Positions 27,067-35,690 of a stretch of 64,000 nucleotides of DNA are shown one piece after another (the first letter of the stretch is position 1; each line of letters opens with the position of its first letter). The position numbers were made by a program, and so were the translations under genes. Origin of the DNA: Streptomyces lincolnensis (lineage in GTDB: Bacteria > Actinomycetota > Actinomycetes > Streptomycetales > Streptomycetaceae); assembly GCF_021173675.1 (NCBI RefSeq), contig NZ_JAIHON010000021.1:106048-170047 (forward strand). Direction: 5' to 3'. The notes under the pieces are model-generated. The model saw nothing but the letters and a program-made list of their open reading frames with translations, was not told the DNA's origin and searched no databases.

Positions 27067-28050
27067 ATGACCGTGGAGTCGATACCGGTGCCGGCCGCGC
27101 CGAAATCGCTGGTGTGGCAAGGCGACGAGCTGGTCTCCGCGGCCGGCGGTCGAGGTTTGGGCCGCGGTGGGGTGGAGCGGGAGGAGGCCCTCGCGGAGAG
27201 CTACTACTTCGACGCCGGGACCACCTCGGCCTCGGGCCGGTACTCCGCGCTGTACCACGAGCGCGGCATCGAGGGGGTGCTGCTCGAACGAGGACGGGTC
27301 GTGCGGGAGCTGCACCGCTTCGACGAGCTGGCGGGGGACTACGACTACCCGCTCGCCCTGGGCGCGTTGAGCGACGGGCGCGAGGTCGTCGTGCACTGCC
27401 CCGACGAGTACAACGCGCTCCAGATCGAGGACGCGGCCAGTGGCGAGCGGCTGACCGTCGGCGAGCGCGAGCCGCAGGACGTCTTCCACTCCAGGCTCAG
27501 TCTGAGCCCGGACGGCCGGTACCTGCTCTCGGTCGCATGGCTCTGGCATCCCTTCGGGGTCGCCATGGTCTACGACACGGCACGCGCGCTCACCGACCCC
27601 GGCACTCTGGACGGCGACGGTCTGGTGCCGACGGCCGACGCCGCGAACGGCGAGGTGACGGCGGGCTGCTGGCTCGACGCCGATCGGCTGGTGCTGGCGA
27701 CGGGGACGGAAGCGGGGGGTGCCGACGAGTCCGAGCTTCCTCCCGGCCGTCTCGGTGTGTGGTCGATGTCCGAGGGACGCTGGCTCCACCGCAACCCGCT
27801 CGCCCACGCCGAGCCGGGTGTCCTTCTGCTGCCCCGCGGCGATCAAGTGGTCTCTTTCCGCGGTCATCCGCGCCTGATCGACACGGCCACCGGGCGCCTC
27901 GTCGCGGAATGGCCCGAGGTCGTCTTCCCCGTCAAGGACACCTGCTTCAGCGCCGAGGACATCCCCTCTCCCGTGGCCGCCCTCCACCCCGACGGCACCC
28001 GGCTGGCCGTCGCGCAGACGGACAGCATCGCCCTCATCACGCTCCCGTGA
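27067..28050 (+). CDS. Hypothetical protein with beta-propeller-like repeats
   Basis: A 327-aa cytoplasmic protein with no signal peptide. Segments such as SLSPDGRYLLSVAW, GVWSMSEGRWLHRNPLAHA and AALHPDGTRLAVAQTDSIALITLP resemble WD40 or PD40 blades, so a beta-propeller is likely. ATG 27067 follows GGGGGGTGG. It diverges from the ABC operon and the Zur-like box lies 76 bases before its ATG, so it could share that control. I do not recognise the family. Confidence 0.7.
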   Translation: MTVESIPVPAAPKSLVWQGDELVSAAGGRGLGRGGVEREEALAESYYFDAGTTSASGRYSALYHERGIEGVLLERGRVVRELHRFDELAGDYDYPLALGALSDGREVVVHCPDEYNALQIEDAASGERLTVGEREPQDVFHSRLSLSPDGRYLLSVAWLWHPFGVAMVYDTARALTDPGTLDGDGLVPTADAANGEVTAGCWLDADRLVLATGTEAGGADESELPPGRLGVWSMSEGRWLHRNPLAHAEPGVLLLPRGDQVVSFRGHPRLIDTATGRLVAEWPEVVFPVKDTCFSAEDIPSPVAALHPDGTRLAVAQTDSIALITLP

Positions 28051-28096
28051 GCGGGCACACCGCAGCCCGCGTCACCGACCTCTCCGAACAGCACAC

Positions 28097-29434
28097 CTAG
28101 AGCCGCGTCCCCTTCAACGCCATGTGCAGCAACAGCCGGTCCTCGCCGTCGTCGAGATCCAGGCCGGTGAGTTGTTCGACGCGGGAGAGGCGGTAGTAGA
28201 GGGTCTGGCGGTGGATGCCCAGCTCGGCGGCGGTACGGCCGGCCTGGCCCGCGCAGTCGAGGTAGACCTCGGCGGTGCGGGCGAGTTCGCGGTGGGTGGG
28301 GGAGAGGAGGGCGCGTACGGCGGGGTCGTGGGCCGCGTCGGCGGGCAGGGAGGTCAGCAGCCGGTACGGCCCGATGGACGCCCACTCGGCGACCGGCCCG
28401 AGGTGCGGCTCCGCCAGGGCGGCCCGGGCGGCGGCGGAAGCCTCCTGCCAGGCGGTGCCCAGCTCGGCGAGGCCGGCCCTGGCGGCGGAGATCCCGACGG
28501 TCCGGACGGAGGGGGCCCCGGCACCCGCGTTTCCGGCACCCGCGTTTCCGGCGGCGGATGCTCCGGCGGCCTTCGCGCCACCGGTCCCGCGCCCCGGCGT
28601 CCCCGTCCGTGGGCGCCCCTCGGCTCCGGACTCCCGGCGTCCCTCCCCGTCCCCTCGGCCCGCGAGTTCCAGCAGCCGGCCCGCCGCCGATGTCGCCGGG
28701 GTCAGGGCGTCCGCCGAGCGGAGGCGCACCAGGAGTGCGAGGGACTGGGCGGCCGTCCCCCACGGCACCGTGCACAGGGCGGTCGCGCCCGGGATCGTAC
28801 GGACCGACGGGGCGTCGGCGGGGTCGGCCGAGGGCCAGGGGGTTACGCAGACGAGGGCGTGGAGGGTGTCGGCGCGGGGGCCGAGGGCGGTGCGGAGGTC
28901 GGCGACGGCCATGTCCTGCTGCCAGCCGCGCTCCGCGGTGAGGACGGCCCGCAGCTCCCGGCTGAGATCCGCCCCGTGCTGCGCCTCGTCCGCGAGCAGC
29001 GCGCCGATCCGGGCCGTCACCTCCATGGCCGCGTCCAGCTGCCGCTCGGTCGGGCCCGGATCGTCGTCCAGGAGCCAGACGTAGCCGAGGACGACACCGC
29101 GATGGCGGACGGGGAGGCAGACGCGTCCGCGGTACACCCCGGCCTCCGGGGTGGGCGGGATGCGGACCGGGCCGGTCGCCCGGGTGATGCCGAAGCCCTC
29201 GAACCAGGTCCGGACCGCCGCCGTCGACCGGCGGGTCAGGATGGAGCGGGTGCGCACCGGATCCAGCGCGGACGCGTCGAGCTCGCCCTCACTGTCGTAC
29301 GCGCCGAAGGCGATCAGCTCGAAGTCGCGGTTCTCCAGCGTCGCCGGGGCGCCGAGGAGCTCCGAGAGCTCGTCCACCAGCTCCTGGTACTCGCCCTTGT
29401 GGTCCTTGTAGTCCTTGTGGTCCGACGTCGTCAC
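28097..29434 (-). CDS. PucR/CdaR-type regulator, probable proline-catabolism regulator
   Basis: A 445-aa regulator ending in a PucR C-terminal HTH (RTAAELGIHRQTLYYRLSRVEQLTG). The rest is a GAF-like and PucR-linker sensing region (VCLPVRHRGVVLGYVWLLDDDPG). A Gly/Ala/Asn-rich linker near residues 285-315 carries a 15-bp tandem repeat in the DNA. It diverges from the proline dehydrogenase gene, as PutR-type regulators do, so activation of that operon by proline is likely. GTG 29434 is chosen because GGGAGA precedes it; ATG 29452 lacks a good site. A small palindrome, GACAGCTGTC (29501-29510), lies in the divergent promoter region. Confidence 0.88.
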   Translation of the reverse strand: MTTSDHKDYKDHKGEYQELVDELSELLGAPATLENRDFELIAFGAYDSEGELDASALDPVRTRSILTRRSTAAVRTWFEGFGITRATGPVRIPPTPEAGVYRGRVCLPVRHRGVVLGYVWLLDDDPGPTERQLDAAMEVTARIGALLADEAQHGADLSRELRAVLTAERGWQQDMAVADLRTALGPRADTLHALVCVTPWPSADPADAPSVRTIPGATALCTVPWGTAAQSLALLVRLRSADALTPATSAAGRLLELAGRGDGEGRRESGAEGRPRTGTPGRGTGGAKAAGASAAGNAGAGNAGAGAPSVRTVGISAARAGLAELGTAWQEASAAARAALAEPHLGPVAEWASIGPYRLLTSLPADAAHDPAVRALLSPTHRELARTAEVYLDCAGQAGRTAAELGIHRQTLYYRLSRVEQLTGLDLDDGEDRLLLHMALKGTRL

Positions 29435-29500
29435 CCGGGCATTCTCCCGCATTTCGCCGACACTTCATACATCTGTCTGAGATCTGCGGCACGAACGCGT

Positions 29501-29510
29501 GACAGCTGTC
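29501..29510. promoter_or_regulatory. Palindrome between the PucR and proline dehydrogenase genes
   Basis: GACAGCTGTC is a perfect 10-bp palindrome in the 154-base divergent region. It is a candidate operator for the PucR regulator; nothing else supports this. Confidence 0.35.
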
Positions 29511-29588
29511 GATGGTCGGGGATCGGAGGGATCCTTAGGTTTCACGGTGGTCCTGTCTGCTGGTTCTGCTGGTTTGTGGAGGTGCCCC

Positions 29589-30515
29589 GTGCTGGGTCCC
29601 GTGATTCTCGCCGCGTCGCGCAGCGACCGGATGCGACGCCTGGTCTCGGCGGCCCCGGTGACCAAGCAGGTCGTCGACCGCTTCATCCCGGGCGAGCGCG
29701 TGGACGACATCGTCCCGGTCGTCGAGGAGCTGACCGCCAAGGGCCTGGAGCTGACGATGGACGTCGTCGGCGAGGACATCACCACCCCCGAGCAGGCCGC
29801 CGCGGCCCGGGACGCCTACCTGGAGCTCGTCGACCGGCTCAAGCCCCTCGAACTGGGCACCCGCGCCGAGATGTCCGTGAAGCTGTCGATGTTCGGCCAG
29901 TCCCTGCCGGGCGGCCACGAACTGGCGCTCGCCAACGTCCGGCCGGTCGTGGAGGCCGCCGCCGAGATCGGTACGACCGTCACGCTCGACGCCGAGGACC
30001 ACACCACCCTCGACTCGATGTTCGCCATCCACGAGGACCTGCGGAAGGACTTCCCGCAGACCGGCTGCGTGATCCAGGCGTACCTCTTCCGCACCGAGGC
30101 CGACGCCCGCCGCCTCGCCGACGCCGGCAGCCGGGTGCGCCTGGTCAAGGGCGCCTACAAGGAGCCCGCCGACGTCGCCTACCAGCAGAAACACGAGATC
30201 GACAAGGCGTACGTCAGGATCCTGAAGATCCTCATGGAAGGCGCGGGGTACCCGATGATCGGCTCCCACGACCCCCGCCTGATCTCCATCGCCCAGGAAC
30301 TCGCCCACCGCGCCGGGCGCAAGCTCGACGAGTACGAGTTCCAGATGCTCTACGGCATCCGCGGCGACGAACACCTGCGGCTGGCCGCCGAGGGCCACCG
30401 GATGCGCGTCTACACGGCCTACGGCACCGACTGGTACGGCTACTTCATGCGGCGACTGGCCGAGAAGCCCGCCAACCTCCTCTTCTTCGCCCGCTCGACC
30501 CTCAGCAAGGGCTGA
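29589..30515 (+). CDS. Proline dehydrogenase (monofunctional)
   Basis: A 308-aa FAD enzyme that oxidises proline to P5C and passes electrons to the membrane chain. Family segments: MSVKLSMFG, VTLDAEDHTTLDSM, VRLVKGAYKEP with the active-site Lys, YPMIGSHDP and the C-terminal YGTDWYGYFMRRLAEKPANL. GTG 29589 is chosen because GGAGG lies just before it; the in-frame ATG at 29499 adds an implausible N-terminus. P5CDH follows after 37 bases, so the two form a proline-to-glutamate operon. The length is typical for actinobacterial ProDH. Confidence 0.93.
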   Translation: MLGPVILAASRSDRMRRLVSAAPVTKQVVDRFIPGERVDDIVPVVEELTAKGLELTMDVVGEDITTPEQAAAARDAYLELVDRLKPLELGTRAEMSVKLSMFGQSLPGGHELALANVRPVVEAAAEIGTTVTLDAEDHTTLDSMFAIHEDLRKDFPQTGCVIQAYLFRTEADARRLADAGSRVRLVKGAYKEPADVAYQQKHEIDKAYVRILKILMEGAGYPMIGSHDPRLISIAQELAHRAGRKLDEYEFQMLYGIRGDEHLRLAAEGHRMRVYTAYGTDWYGYFMRRLAEKPANLLFFARSTLSKG

Positions 30516-30552
30516 CCGAACACCCGCTCACGTACAAGGAGTTACGGATCCC

Positions 30553-32184
30553 ATGGACGCTGTGACCCAGGTCCCCACCCCCGTCAACGAGCCCGTGCAC
30601 GGCTATGCCCCCGGCTCTCCCGAGCGCGCCCGGCTGGAGGCCAAGCTCAAGGAGCTCGCCGAGAACCCGATCGACCTGCCCTGCACCATCGGCGGCGAGA
30701 AGCGGCTGGGCGGCGGTGACGCCTTCGAGGTCGTGCAGCCGCACAACCACAAGGCCGTCCTCGGCACCTACCGCAACGCCACCCAGCAGGACGCCCAGGA
30801 CGCCATCGACGCGGCCCTCGCCGCCGCGCCCGCCTGGCGCGCGATGGCCTTCGACGACCGCGCGGCGATCATCCTGCGCGCGGCCGAGCTGCTGTCCGGC
30901 CCGTGGCGCGAGACGCTCGCCGCCTCCACCATGCTCGGTCAGTCGAAGACCGCCCAGCAGGCCGAGATCGACACGCCCTGCGAGCTGATCGACTTCTGGC
31001 GCTTCAACGTCAAGTACGCCCGCGACCTGCTCGCCGAGCAGCCCCCGGCGAACTCCCCGGGCGTCTGGAACCGCCTCGACCACCGTCCGCTGGAGGGCTT
31101 CGTCTACGCGATCACGCCCTTCAACTTCACGGCGATCGCGGGCAACCTGCCGACGGCCCCCGCCCTCATGGGCAACGTCGTCGTCTGGAAGCCGTCCCCG
31201 ACCCAGACCCACGCCGCCGTCCTGCTCATGCGGCTGCTGGAGGAGGCGGGCCTGCCCAAGGGCGTCATCAACCTCGTCACCGGTGACGGCATCGAGGTCT
31301 CCAAGGTCGCCCTGGAGCACCGCGACCTCGCCGGCATCCACTTCACCGGTTCCACCCGGACCTTCCAGCACCTGTGGAAGACGGTCGGCGCCAACATCGA
31401 GAAGTACCGCACCTACCCCCGCCTGGTCGGCGAGACCGGCGGCAAGGACTTCGTCGTCGCCCACCCGAGCGCCGACCGCGCGATCCTGAAGACCGCCCTC
31501 ACCCGGGGTGCCTTCGAGTACCAGGGCCAGAAGTGCTCCGCGACCTCCCGGGCGTACATCCCGGCGTCGATCTGGAACTCCGGCTTCAAGGAGGAGTTCG
31601 CGGCCGAGGTGGACGGCATCACCATGGGGGACGTCACCGACCTGTCGAACTTCATCGGCGCGGTCATCGACGAGCGCGCCTTCGCCAAGAACAAGGCCGC
31701 CATCGACCGGGCGAAGTCCGACCCCACCTGCACGATCGTCGCGGGCGGTTCCTACGACGACTCGGTGGGCTGGTTCGTCCGGCCGACCGTCGTGGAGTGC
31801 ACGGACCCGGCGAACGAGGTCTTCACCACCGAGTACTTCGGCCCGTTCCTCGCGGTGCACGTCTACGAGGACGAGCAGTACGAGGAGATGCTGACCCAGA
31901 TGGAGTCGGCCTCCGACTACGCGCTGACCGGCGCGGTCATCTCGGCCGACCGTGCGGCGGCGGCGTACACGATGGACAAGCTCCGTTACGCGGCCGGCAA
32001 CTTCTACATCAACGACAAGTCCACCGGCGCCGTCGTCGGCCAGCAGCCCTTCGGCGGCGGTCGCGCCTCCGGCACCAACGACAAGGCCGGCGCCCCGCAG
32101 AACCTGATGCGCTGGACCCTGACCCGCGCCATCAAGGAGACCCTGGTCCCGCCGACCGACTACACCTACCCGCACATGGGCTGA
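30553..32184 (+). CDS. pruA: 1-pyrroline-5-carboxylate dehydrogenase
   Basis: A 543-aa aldehyde dehydrogenase that takes glutamate semialdehyde to glutamate with NAD. Motifs: AITPFNFTAIAGNLPTAPAL (N-terminal active-site loop), FTGSTRTFQHL, the catalytic Glu in RLVGETGGKDFV and the catalytic Cys in YQGQKCSATSR. The C-terminal motif GQQPFGGGRASGTNDKAG is typical of the P5CDH group. It follows proline dehydrogenase and is followed by a strong hairpin (32203-32233). Confidence 0.95.
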   Translation: MDAVTQVPTPVNEPVHGYAPGSPERARLEAKLKELAENPIDLPCTIGGEKRLGGGDAFEVVQPHNHKAVLGTYRNATQQDAQDAIDAALAAAPAWRAMAFDDRAAIILRAAELLSGPWRETLAASTMLGQSKTAQQAEIDTPCELIDFWRFNVKYARDLLAEQPPANSPGVWNRLDHRPLEGFVYAITPFNFTAIAGNLPTAPALMGNVVVWKPSPTQTHAAVLLMRLLEEAGLPKGVINLVTGDGIEVSKVALEHRDLAGIHFTGSTRTFQHLWKTVGANIEKYRTYPRLVGETGGKDFVVAHPSADRAILKTALTRGAFEYQGQKCSATSRAYIPASIWNSGFKEEFAAEVDGITMGDVTDLSNFIGAVIDERAFAKNKAAIDRAKSDPTCTIVAGGSYDDSVGWFVRPTVVECTDPANEVFTTEYFGPFLAVHVYEDEQYEEMLTQMESASDYALTGAVISADRAAAAYTMDKLRYAAGNFYINDKSTGAVVGQQPFGGGRASGTNDKAGAPQNLMRWTLTRAIKETLVPPTDYTYPHMG

Positions 32185-32202
32185 CCGTCGGTCGGATGTC
32201 AT

Positions 32203-32233
32203 GAGGGGCCGGGCACACCATGCCCGGCCCCTC
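32203..32233 (+). terminator. Terminator after the proline operon
   Basis: GAGGGGCCGGGCA (32203-32215) pairs perfectly with TGCCCGGCCCCTC (32221-32233), with a 5-base loop. It lies 18 bases past the P5CDH stop. The rest of the gap up to 32466 holds only an AT-richer patch near 32270-32330 that may contain the promoter of the next small gene. Confidence 0.8.
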
Positions 32234-32466
32234 CGCGCGTCCACTTCCCACCGACCCGCCGTCTCAGATAGTAGGAAGTCCGAGTAATTGTGGAGACAGA
32301 CCGGCCCTCCTCCTCTAGCTTTGTAGAAGCCGAACGTCTCGCTCGATCCAGCGAATGGCGGTCGTGAGCCGGGCCCCGTGCAGGCAACCCCTGCGGCCAG
32401 CGCTCCCCGCCTCTTCCGGCGTCTCGTCGTAACCCCTCTCGAAGCCTTCGAAGGAGTCGATTTCCC

Positions 32467-32598
32467 ATGGCCGAGACGACCGCCCGCCGTCGAGTCCGTC
32501 ACAGCTCCCGCACCAGCGAGTCCGACCGCAAGAACGCCGCCGCCGCGCTCCAGCGCGCCCTCGACCGCCGCGACAACGGCGGCTCGACCGGCCACTGA
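32467..32598 (+). CDS. 43-aa basic protein, function unknown
   Basis: ATG 32467 follows AAGGAG (32451-32456) at normal spacing. The 43-residue product begins MAETTARRRVRHSSRTSESD and continues to an Ala-rich, weakly amphipathic helix (AAAALQRALDRRD) and a Gly/Ser end. The reading frame is closed by TGA before the convergent phosphatase gene. It is too short for most gene callers. The basic N-terminus could bind nucleic acid, but I know no function. Confidence 0.6.
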   Translation: MAETTARRRVRHSSRTSESDRKNAAAALQRALDRRDNGGSTGH

Positions 32599-32657
32599 GC
32601 CGCGCGCCACGCATCACACAGACCCGGGAGCCGCACCCGCACGAGGTGCGGCGCGGT

Positions 32658-34253
32658 CTAACCGCCGCGCCGCACCTCGAAATGGTCGATCCGCTCACCG
32701 TTCTGCGCCAGCGCCGACACCTTCAGGCGCGGCCTCGTCCCGCTCTCCACGTCCACCGAGAGCAGCGAGAAGCCCCGGTAGCGCACGCGTGACCACTCCA
32801 CGGTCTCCGTGTCGGACTTCTGCGACTTCGTCCACCGGAAGGTCTCGACGGACTCGCGGTCCCGCACGTGGCCCTCGTAGCTCTCCGGTACGCCGGAGGG
32901 GAAGCCGTACAGATCACGGCCGCCGCCGCCCGCCGTGACGTACACGATCCCGTCGCGGGTCGGGTCGGTCGACGCGCCGATCGGGACCGGCCGGCCGACC
33001 CGGCCGTCGCGGATCGCGTCGGTGCGTTCGTAGACGTGGTTGTGCCCGTTGATCACCAGGTCCACCTGGTGCCTGGCGAACAGTGGCGGCCATTCCGCCC
33101 GCACCCCGCCGTCGGAGGCGTGCGTGGACGTCGAGTACGCGCAGTGGTGGAAGAAGACGACGACGAAGTCCACCGCCGAGGACGCCCGCAGCTCACCCAG
33201 CTTCCGGTCCAGCCAGGCCGTCTGCCGTCCGCCGCTGTAGCCGAGGTTGGCGGGGATCTCGTACGACACGTCGTTCGCGTCCAGTGCCACGAAGCCGACG
33301 TTGCCGTAGGTGAAGGCGTACACACCCGGCGCTGTGCGCGGGTCGAAGCCGTTGTCCGGGAGGGACCAGCGGGCCAGCTGGCCGCCGTAGCCGTCCGGCG
33401 AGTACCAGGCCTCCATGTCGTGGTTGCCGGTCGTCACCATCCACGGGACCGACTTCGCCACCGGCTCGTTCTGCTTCAGGAACAGGTCCCAGAACGCCGG
33501 GTCGTAGCCGTCCTCCTTGGTGCCCCTGCCGTTCCCGTTGGCGTAGCAGATGTCGCCCGCGTGGAGGTGGAAGGCCGGCTTCTCGCGCAGCAGGAGGTCG
33601 TCGTTCGCGGCGGCGGCCCGGCTCACCCCCTGGTCGCCGAAGGCCGTGAAGACGAACCGCTCCGGGGTCGCCGGCGCCGTACGGAAGGAGCCGATCGTCC
33701 GGCGGTGCTCGGGGGCGGCCGGGTCGAAGCCGTCGTGGCCGACGCCGTAGTAGTACGTCGTGCCCGGCCGCAGGGTGTCCAGGGCCGCGTGGACGTAGAA
33801 CTGGTCGAGGGCGGCACGCACCCCCTCCAGGCCGGGGGTGTGCAGGTCGCGGATCTCGGCCTCGATCCTCCGGCCCAGGTCGTCGGGGCGGGTGCCGATC
33901 CGGACGTACGGCTTCTTCACCGCGAGCGGTACCTGCCAGGAGATCCGCATCTGCGACGTGGGGTCCGCGCCGAAGGCGAGGTGGCGGCCGAAGGGGGAGA
34001 CGACCGAGCCGGAGACCGTCGGCGTGGGGGAGGGGGACGGGGTGTTCCGCACCGGGGAGCCGTCCCCGCCCGAGCAACCGGTCAGCAGGCCGCCCGCCAC
34101 CGCGCCCGCCGTCACCAGCGTGCGCCGCCGGGTCAGCCGGGTCCGCAGGTACTCGTACTGCTCGGCCATGCTCATCCGGCGCGCGAGCTCGGGCGGAATG
34201 CCGCAGTCGGGGACGGGGGGTCCGGGGGGTTTCCCCCTGGAAGGCACAGTCAT
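32658..34253 (-). CDS. Tat-exported purple acid phosphatase-like metallophosphoesterase
   Basis: About 531 aa. A Tat signal with lipobox (TRRRTLVTAGAVAGGLLTGC) is followed by a Pro/Ser/Thr linker, an N-terminal Fn3-like purple acid phosphatase domain (SQMRISWQVPLAVKKPYVRIG), and the metallophosphoesterase domain. Metal ligands are in place: FGDQG, GDICYANG, GNHDMEAW, HHCAYS and GHNHVYERTD. It should release phosphate outside the cell. ATG 34253 is chosen because GGGAAG lies upstream; the in-frame ATG at 34367 adds a low-complexity stretch, and a start at MSMAEQYEY is also possible. Phosphate control was not seen in the sequence. Confidence 0.87.
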   Translation of the reverse strand: MTVPSRGKPPGPPVPDCGIPPELARRMSMAEQYEYLRTRLTRRRTLVTAGAVAGGLLTGCSGGDGSPVRNTPSPSPTPTVSGSVVSPFGRHLAFGADPTSQMRISWQVPLAVKKPYVRIGTRPDDLGRRIEAEIRDLHTPGLEGVRAALDQFYVHAALDTLRPGTTYYYGVGHDGFDPAAPEHRRTIGSFRTAPATPERFVFTAFGDQGVSRAAAANDDLLLREKPAFHLHAGDICYANGNGRGTKEDGYDPAFWDLFLKQNEPVAKSVPWMVTTGNHDMEAWYSPDGYGGQLARWSLPDNGFDPRTAPGVYAFTYGNVGFVALDANDVSYEIPANLGYSGGRQTAWLDRKLGELRASSAVDFVVVFFHHCAYSTSTHASDGGVRAEWPPLFARHQVDLVINGHNHVYERTDAIRDGRVGRPVPIGASTDPTRDGIVYVTAGGGGRDLYGFPSGVPESYEGHVRDRESVETFRWTKSQKSDTETVEWSRVRYRGFSLLSVDVESGTRPRLKVSALAQNGERIDHFEVRRGG

Positions 34254-34360
34254 GAGGGAGAACTTCCCAGCGGACCTCAACACCCGTCCTACGTACGGGT
34301 GAACGGGTGGCAACGGGTTGACCGTCGGGGCGGTCGCCTTGTCCGTATGGCGGACGGCCC

Positions 34361-34389
34361 GTGTCATCCCATGGGACGAGGAGTAGTGT
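34361..34389 (+). promoter_or_regulatory. Candidate leuB promoter
   Basis: GTGTCA (34361-34366), 17 bases, TAGTGT (34384-34389). The predicted start lies at 34396-34397, which coincides with the A of the leuB ATG, so leuB mRNA may be leaderless. GAGGAG at 34379-34384 overlaps the -10 and could otherwise act as a ribosome site. Confidence 0.5.
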
Positions 34390-34396
34390 GCCCGGC

Positions 34397-35440
34397 ATGT
34401 CTCGCAGCATCAATCTCGCAGTGATTCCCGGTGACGGCATCGGCCAGGAGGTCGTGGCCGAAGGTCTCAAGGTCCTCTCCGCCGTCCTTCCGCAGGATGT
34501 GAAGCTGGAGACCAAGGAGTTCGACTTCGGCGCCAAGCGCTACCACGCCACCGGTGAGACCCTCACCGACGCCGACGTGGACGCGCTCAAGAAGCACGAC
34601 GCGATCCTGCTCGGCGCCATCGGCGACCCGTCGGTGCCGTCCGGTGTCCTGGAGCGCGGCTTCCTGCTGAAGCTCCGCTTCCTCTTCGACCACCACGTCA
34701 ACCTGCGCCCGTCGAAGCTGCTGCCGGGTGTCGCCACCCCGCTGGCCGGCGAGCCGGAGATCGACTTCGTCGTGGTCCGCGAGGGCACCGAGGGCCCCTA
34801 CACCGGCAACGGCGGCACCATCCGCAAGGGCACCCCGCACGAGGTCGCCACCGAGGTCTCCGTGAACACGGCCTTCGGTGTCGAGCGCGTGGTCCGGGAC
34901 GCCTTCGCCCGCGCCCAGGCCCGCCCCCGCAAGAAGCTCACGCTGGTCCACAAGAACAACGTGCTGGCCTTCGCCGGTCACCTGTGGACGAACGTCTTCA
35001 ACAAGGTGGCCGAGGAGTTCCCCGACGTCACCACCGACTACATCCACGTCGACGCGGCCACGATCTACCTGGTCACCGACCCGGGCCGGTTCGACGTCAT
35101 CGTCACCGACAACCTCTTCGGCGACATCATCACCGACCTCGCCGCGGCCGTCTCCGGCGGCATCGGCGTCGCCGCGAGCGGCAACATCAACCCGAGCGGC
35201 GAGTTCCCGTCCATGTTCGAGCCCGTGCACGGCTCGGCCCCGGACATCGCCGGCCAGGGCAAGGCCGACCCCACCGCCACGGTCCTGTCCGTCGCCCTCC
35301 TGCTGCGTCACCTCGGCCACGAGTCCGAGGCCGCGCGCATCGAGGAGGCCGTCTCCGCCGACCTCGCGGAGCGCGCAGGCAAGCCCGCCCGCAGCACCTC
35401 CGAGATCGGCGACGCGCTCGCCGTACGAGTAGCCGGCTGA
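34397..35440 (+). CDS. leuB: 3-isopropylmalate dehydrogenase
   Basis: A 347-aa NAD enzyme of leucine synthesis. It carries the isocitrate/isopropylmalate dehydrogenase motifs: VIPGDGIGQEVVAEG, the substrate Arg region LRFLFDHHVNLRPSK, TEGPYTGNGG, NNVLAFAGHLW and the metal site VIVTDNLFGDIITDLAA, with FEPVHGSAPDIAGQGKADP near the end. This is the short actinobacterial form. The ATG at 34397 is the natural start; an upstream ATG at 34361 overlaps the promoter. No leuC or leuD lies nearby. Confidence 0.95.
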   Translation: MSRSINLAVIPGDGIGQEVVAEGLKVLSAVLPQDVKLETKEFDFGAKRYHATGETLTDADVDALKKHDAILLGAIGDPSVPSGVLERGFLLKLRFLFDHHVNLRPSKLLPGVATPLAGEPEIDFVVVREGTEGPYTGNGGTIRKGTPHEVATEVSVNTAFGVERVVRDAFARAQARPRKKLTLVHKNNVLAFAGHLWTNVFNKVAEEFPDVTTDYIHVDAATIYLVTDPGRFDVIVTDNLFGDIITDLAAAVSGGIGVAASGNINPSGEFPSMFEPVHGSAPDIAGQGKADPTATVLSVALLLRHLGHESEAARIEEAVSADLAERAGKPARSTSEIGDALAVRVAG

Positions 35441-35465
35441 CCCGCCGCGCACTCGATCACCCTCG

Positions 35466-35497
35466 AAGCCGCCGGGTCACTCACCACCCGGCGGCTT
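35466..35497 (+). terminator. Terminator after leuB
   Basis: AAGCCGCCGGGT (35466-35477) pairs with ACCCGGCGGCTT (35486-35497), followed by a short T stretch. The remaining space before ilvE holds TTTCGT and GATAAT (35549 and 35573), a weak promoter candidate. I looked for a leader peptide there and found none with a branched-chain codon run. Confidence 0.75.
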
Positions 35498-35690
35498 TCG
35501 TATGTCCCCGCCGGGTGCCACCATCATCCCTGGGTCGCAATCACGCCGTTTCGTCCACGGACCTCCGCTTGCGATAATCGAACGCGGAGCCGCGGAATGA
35601 GGGAATGCTCGGACGTCCTAGCACTGGCCACTGGCAGTACGGGCGTGAGCGCGGCCCGTCACTACCCACACCGGTGAAGGACACCCACTC

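Noticed and set aside
35580..35690. Short frame from ATG 35597 before ilvE as a leader peptide
   Set aside because: It has no run of branched-chain codons, and no terminator lies between it and ilvE.
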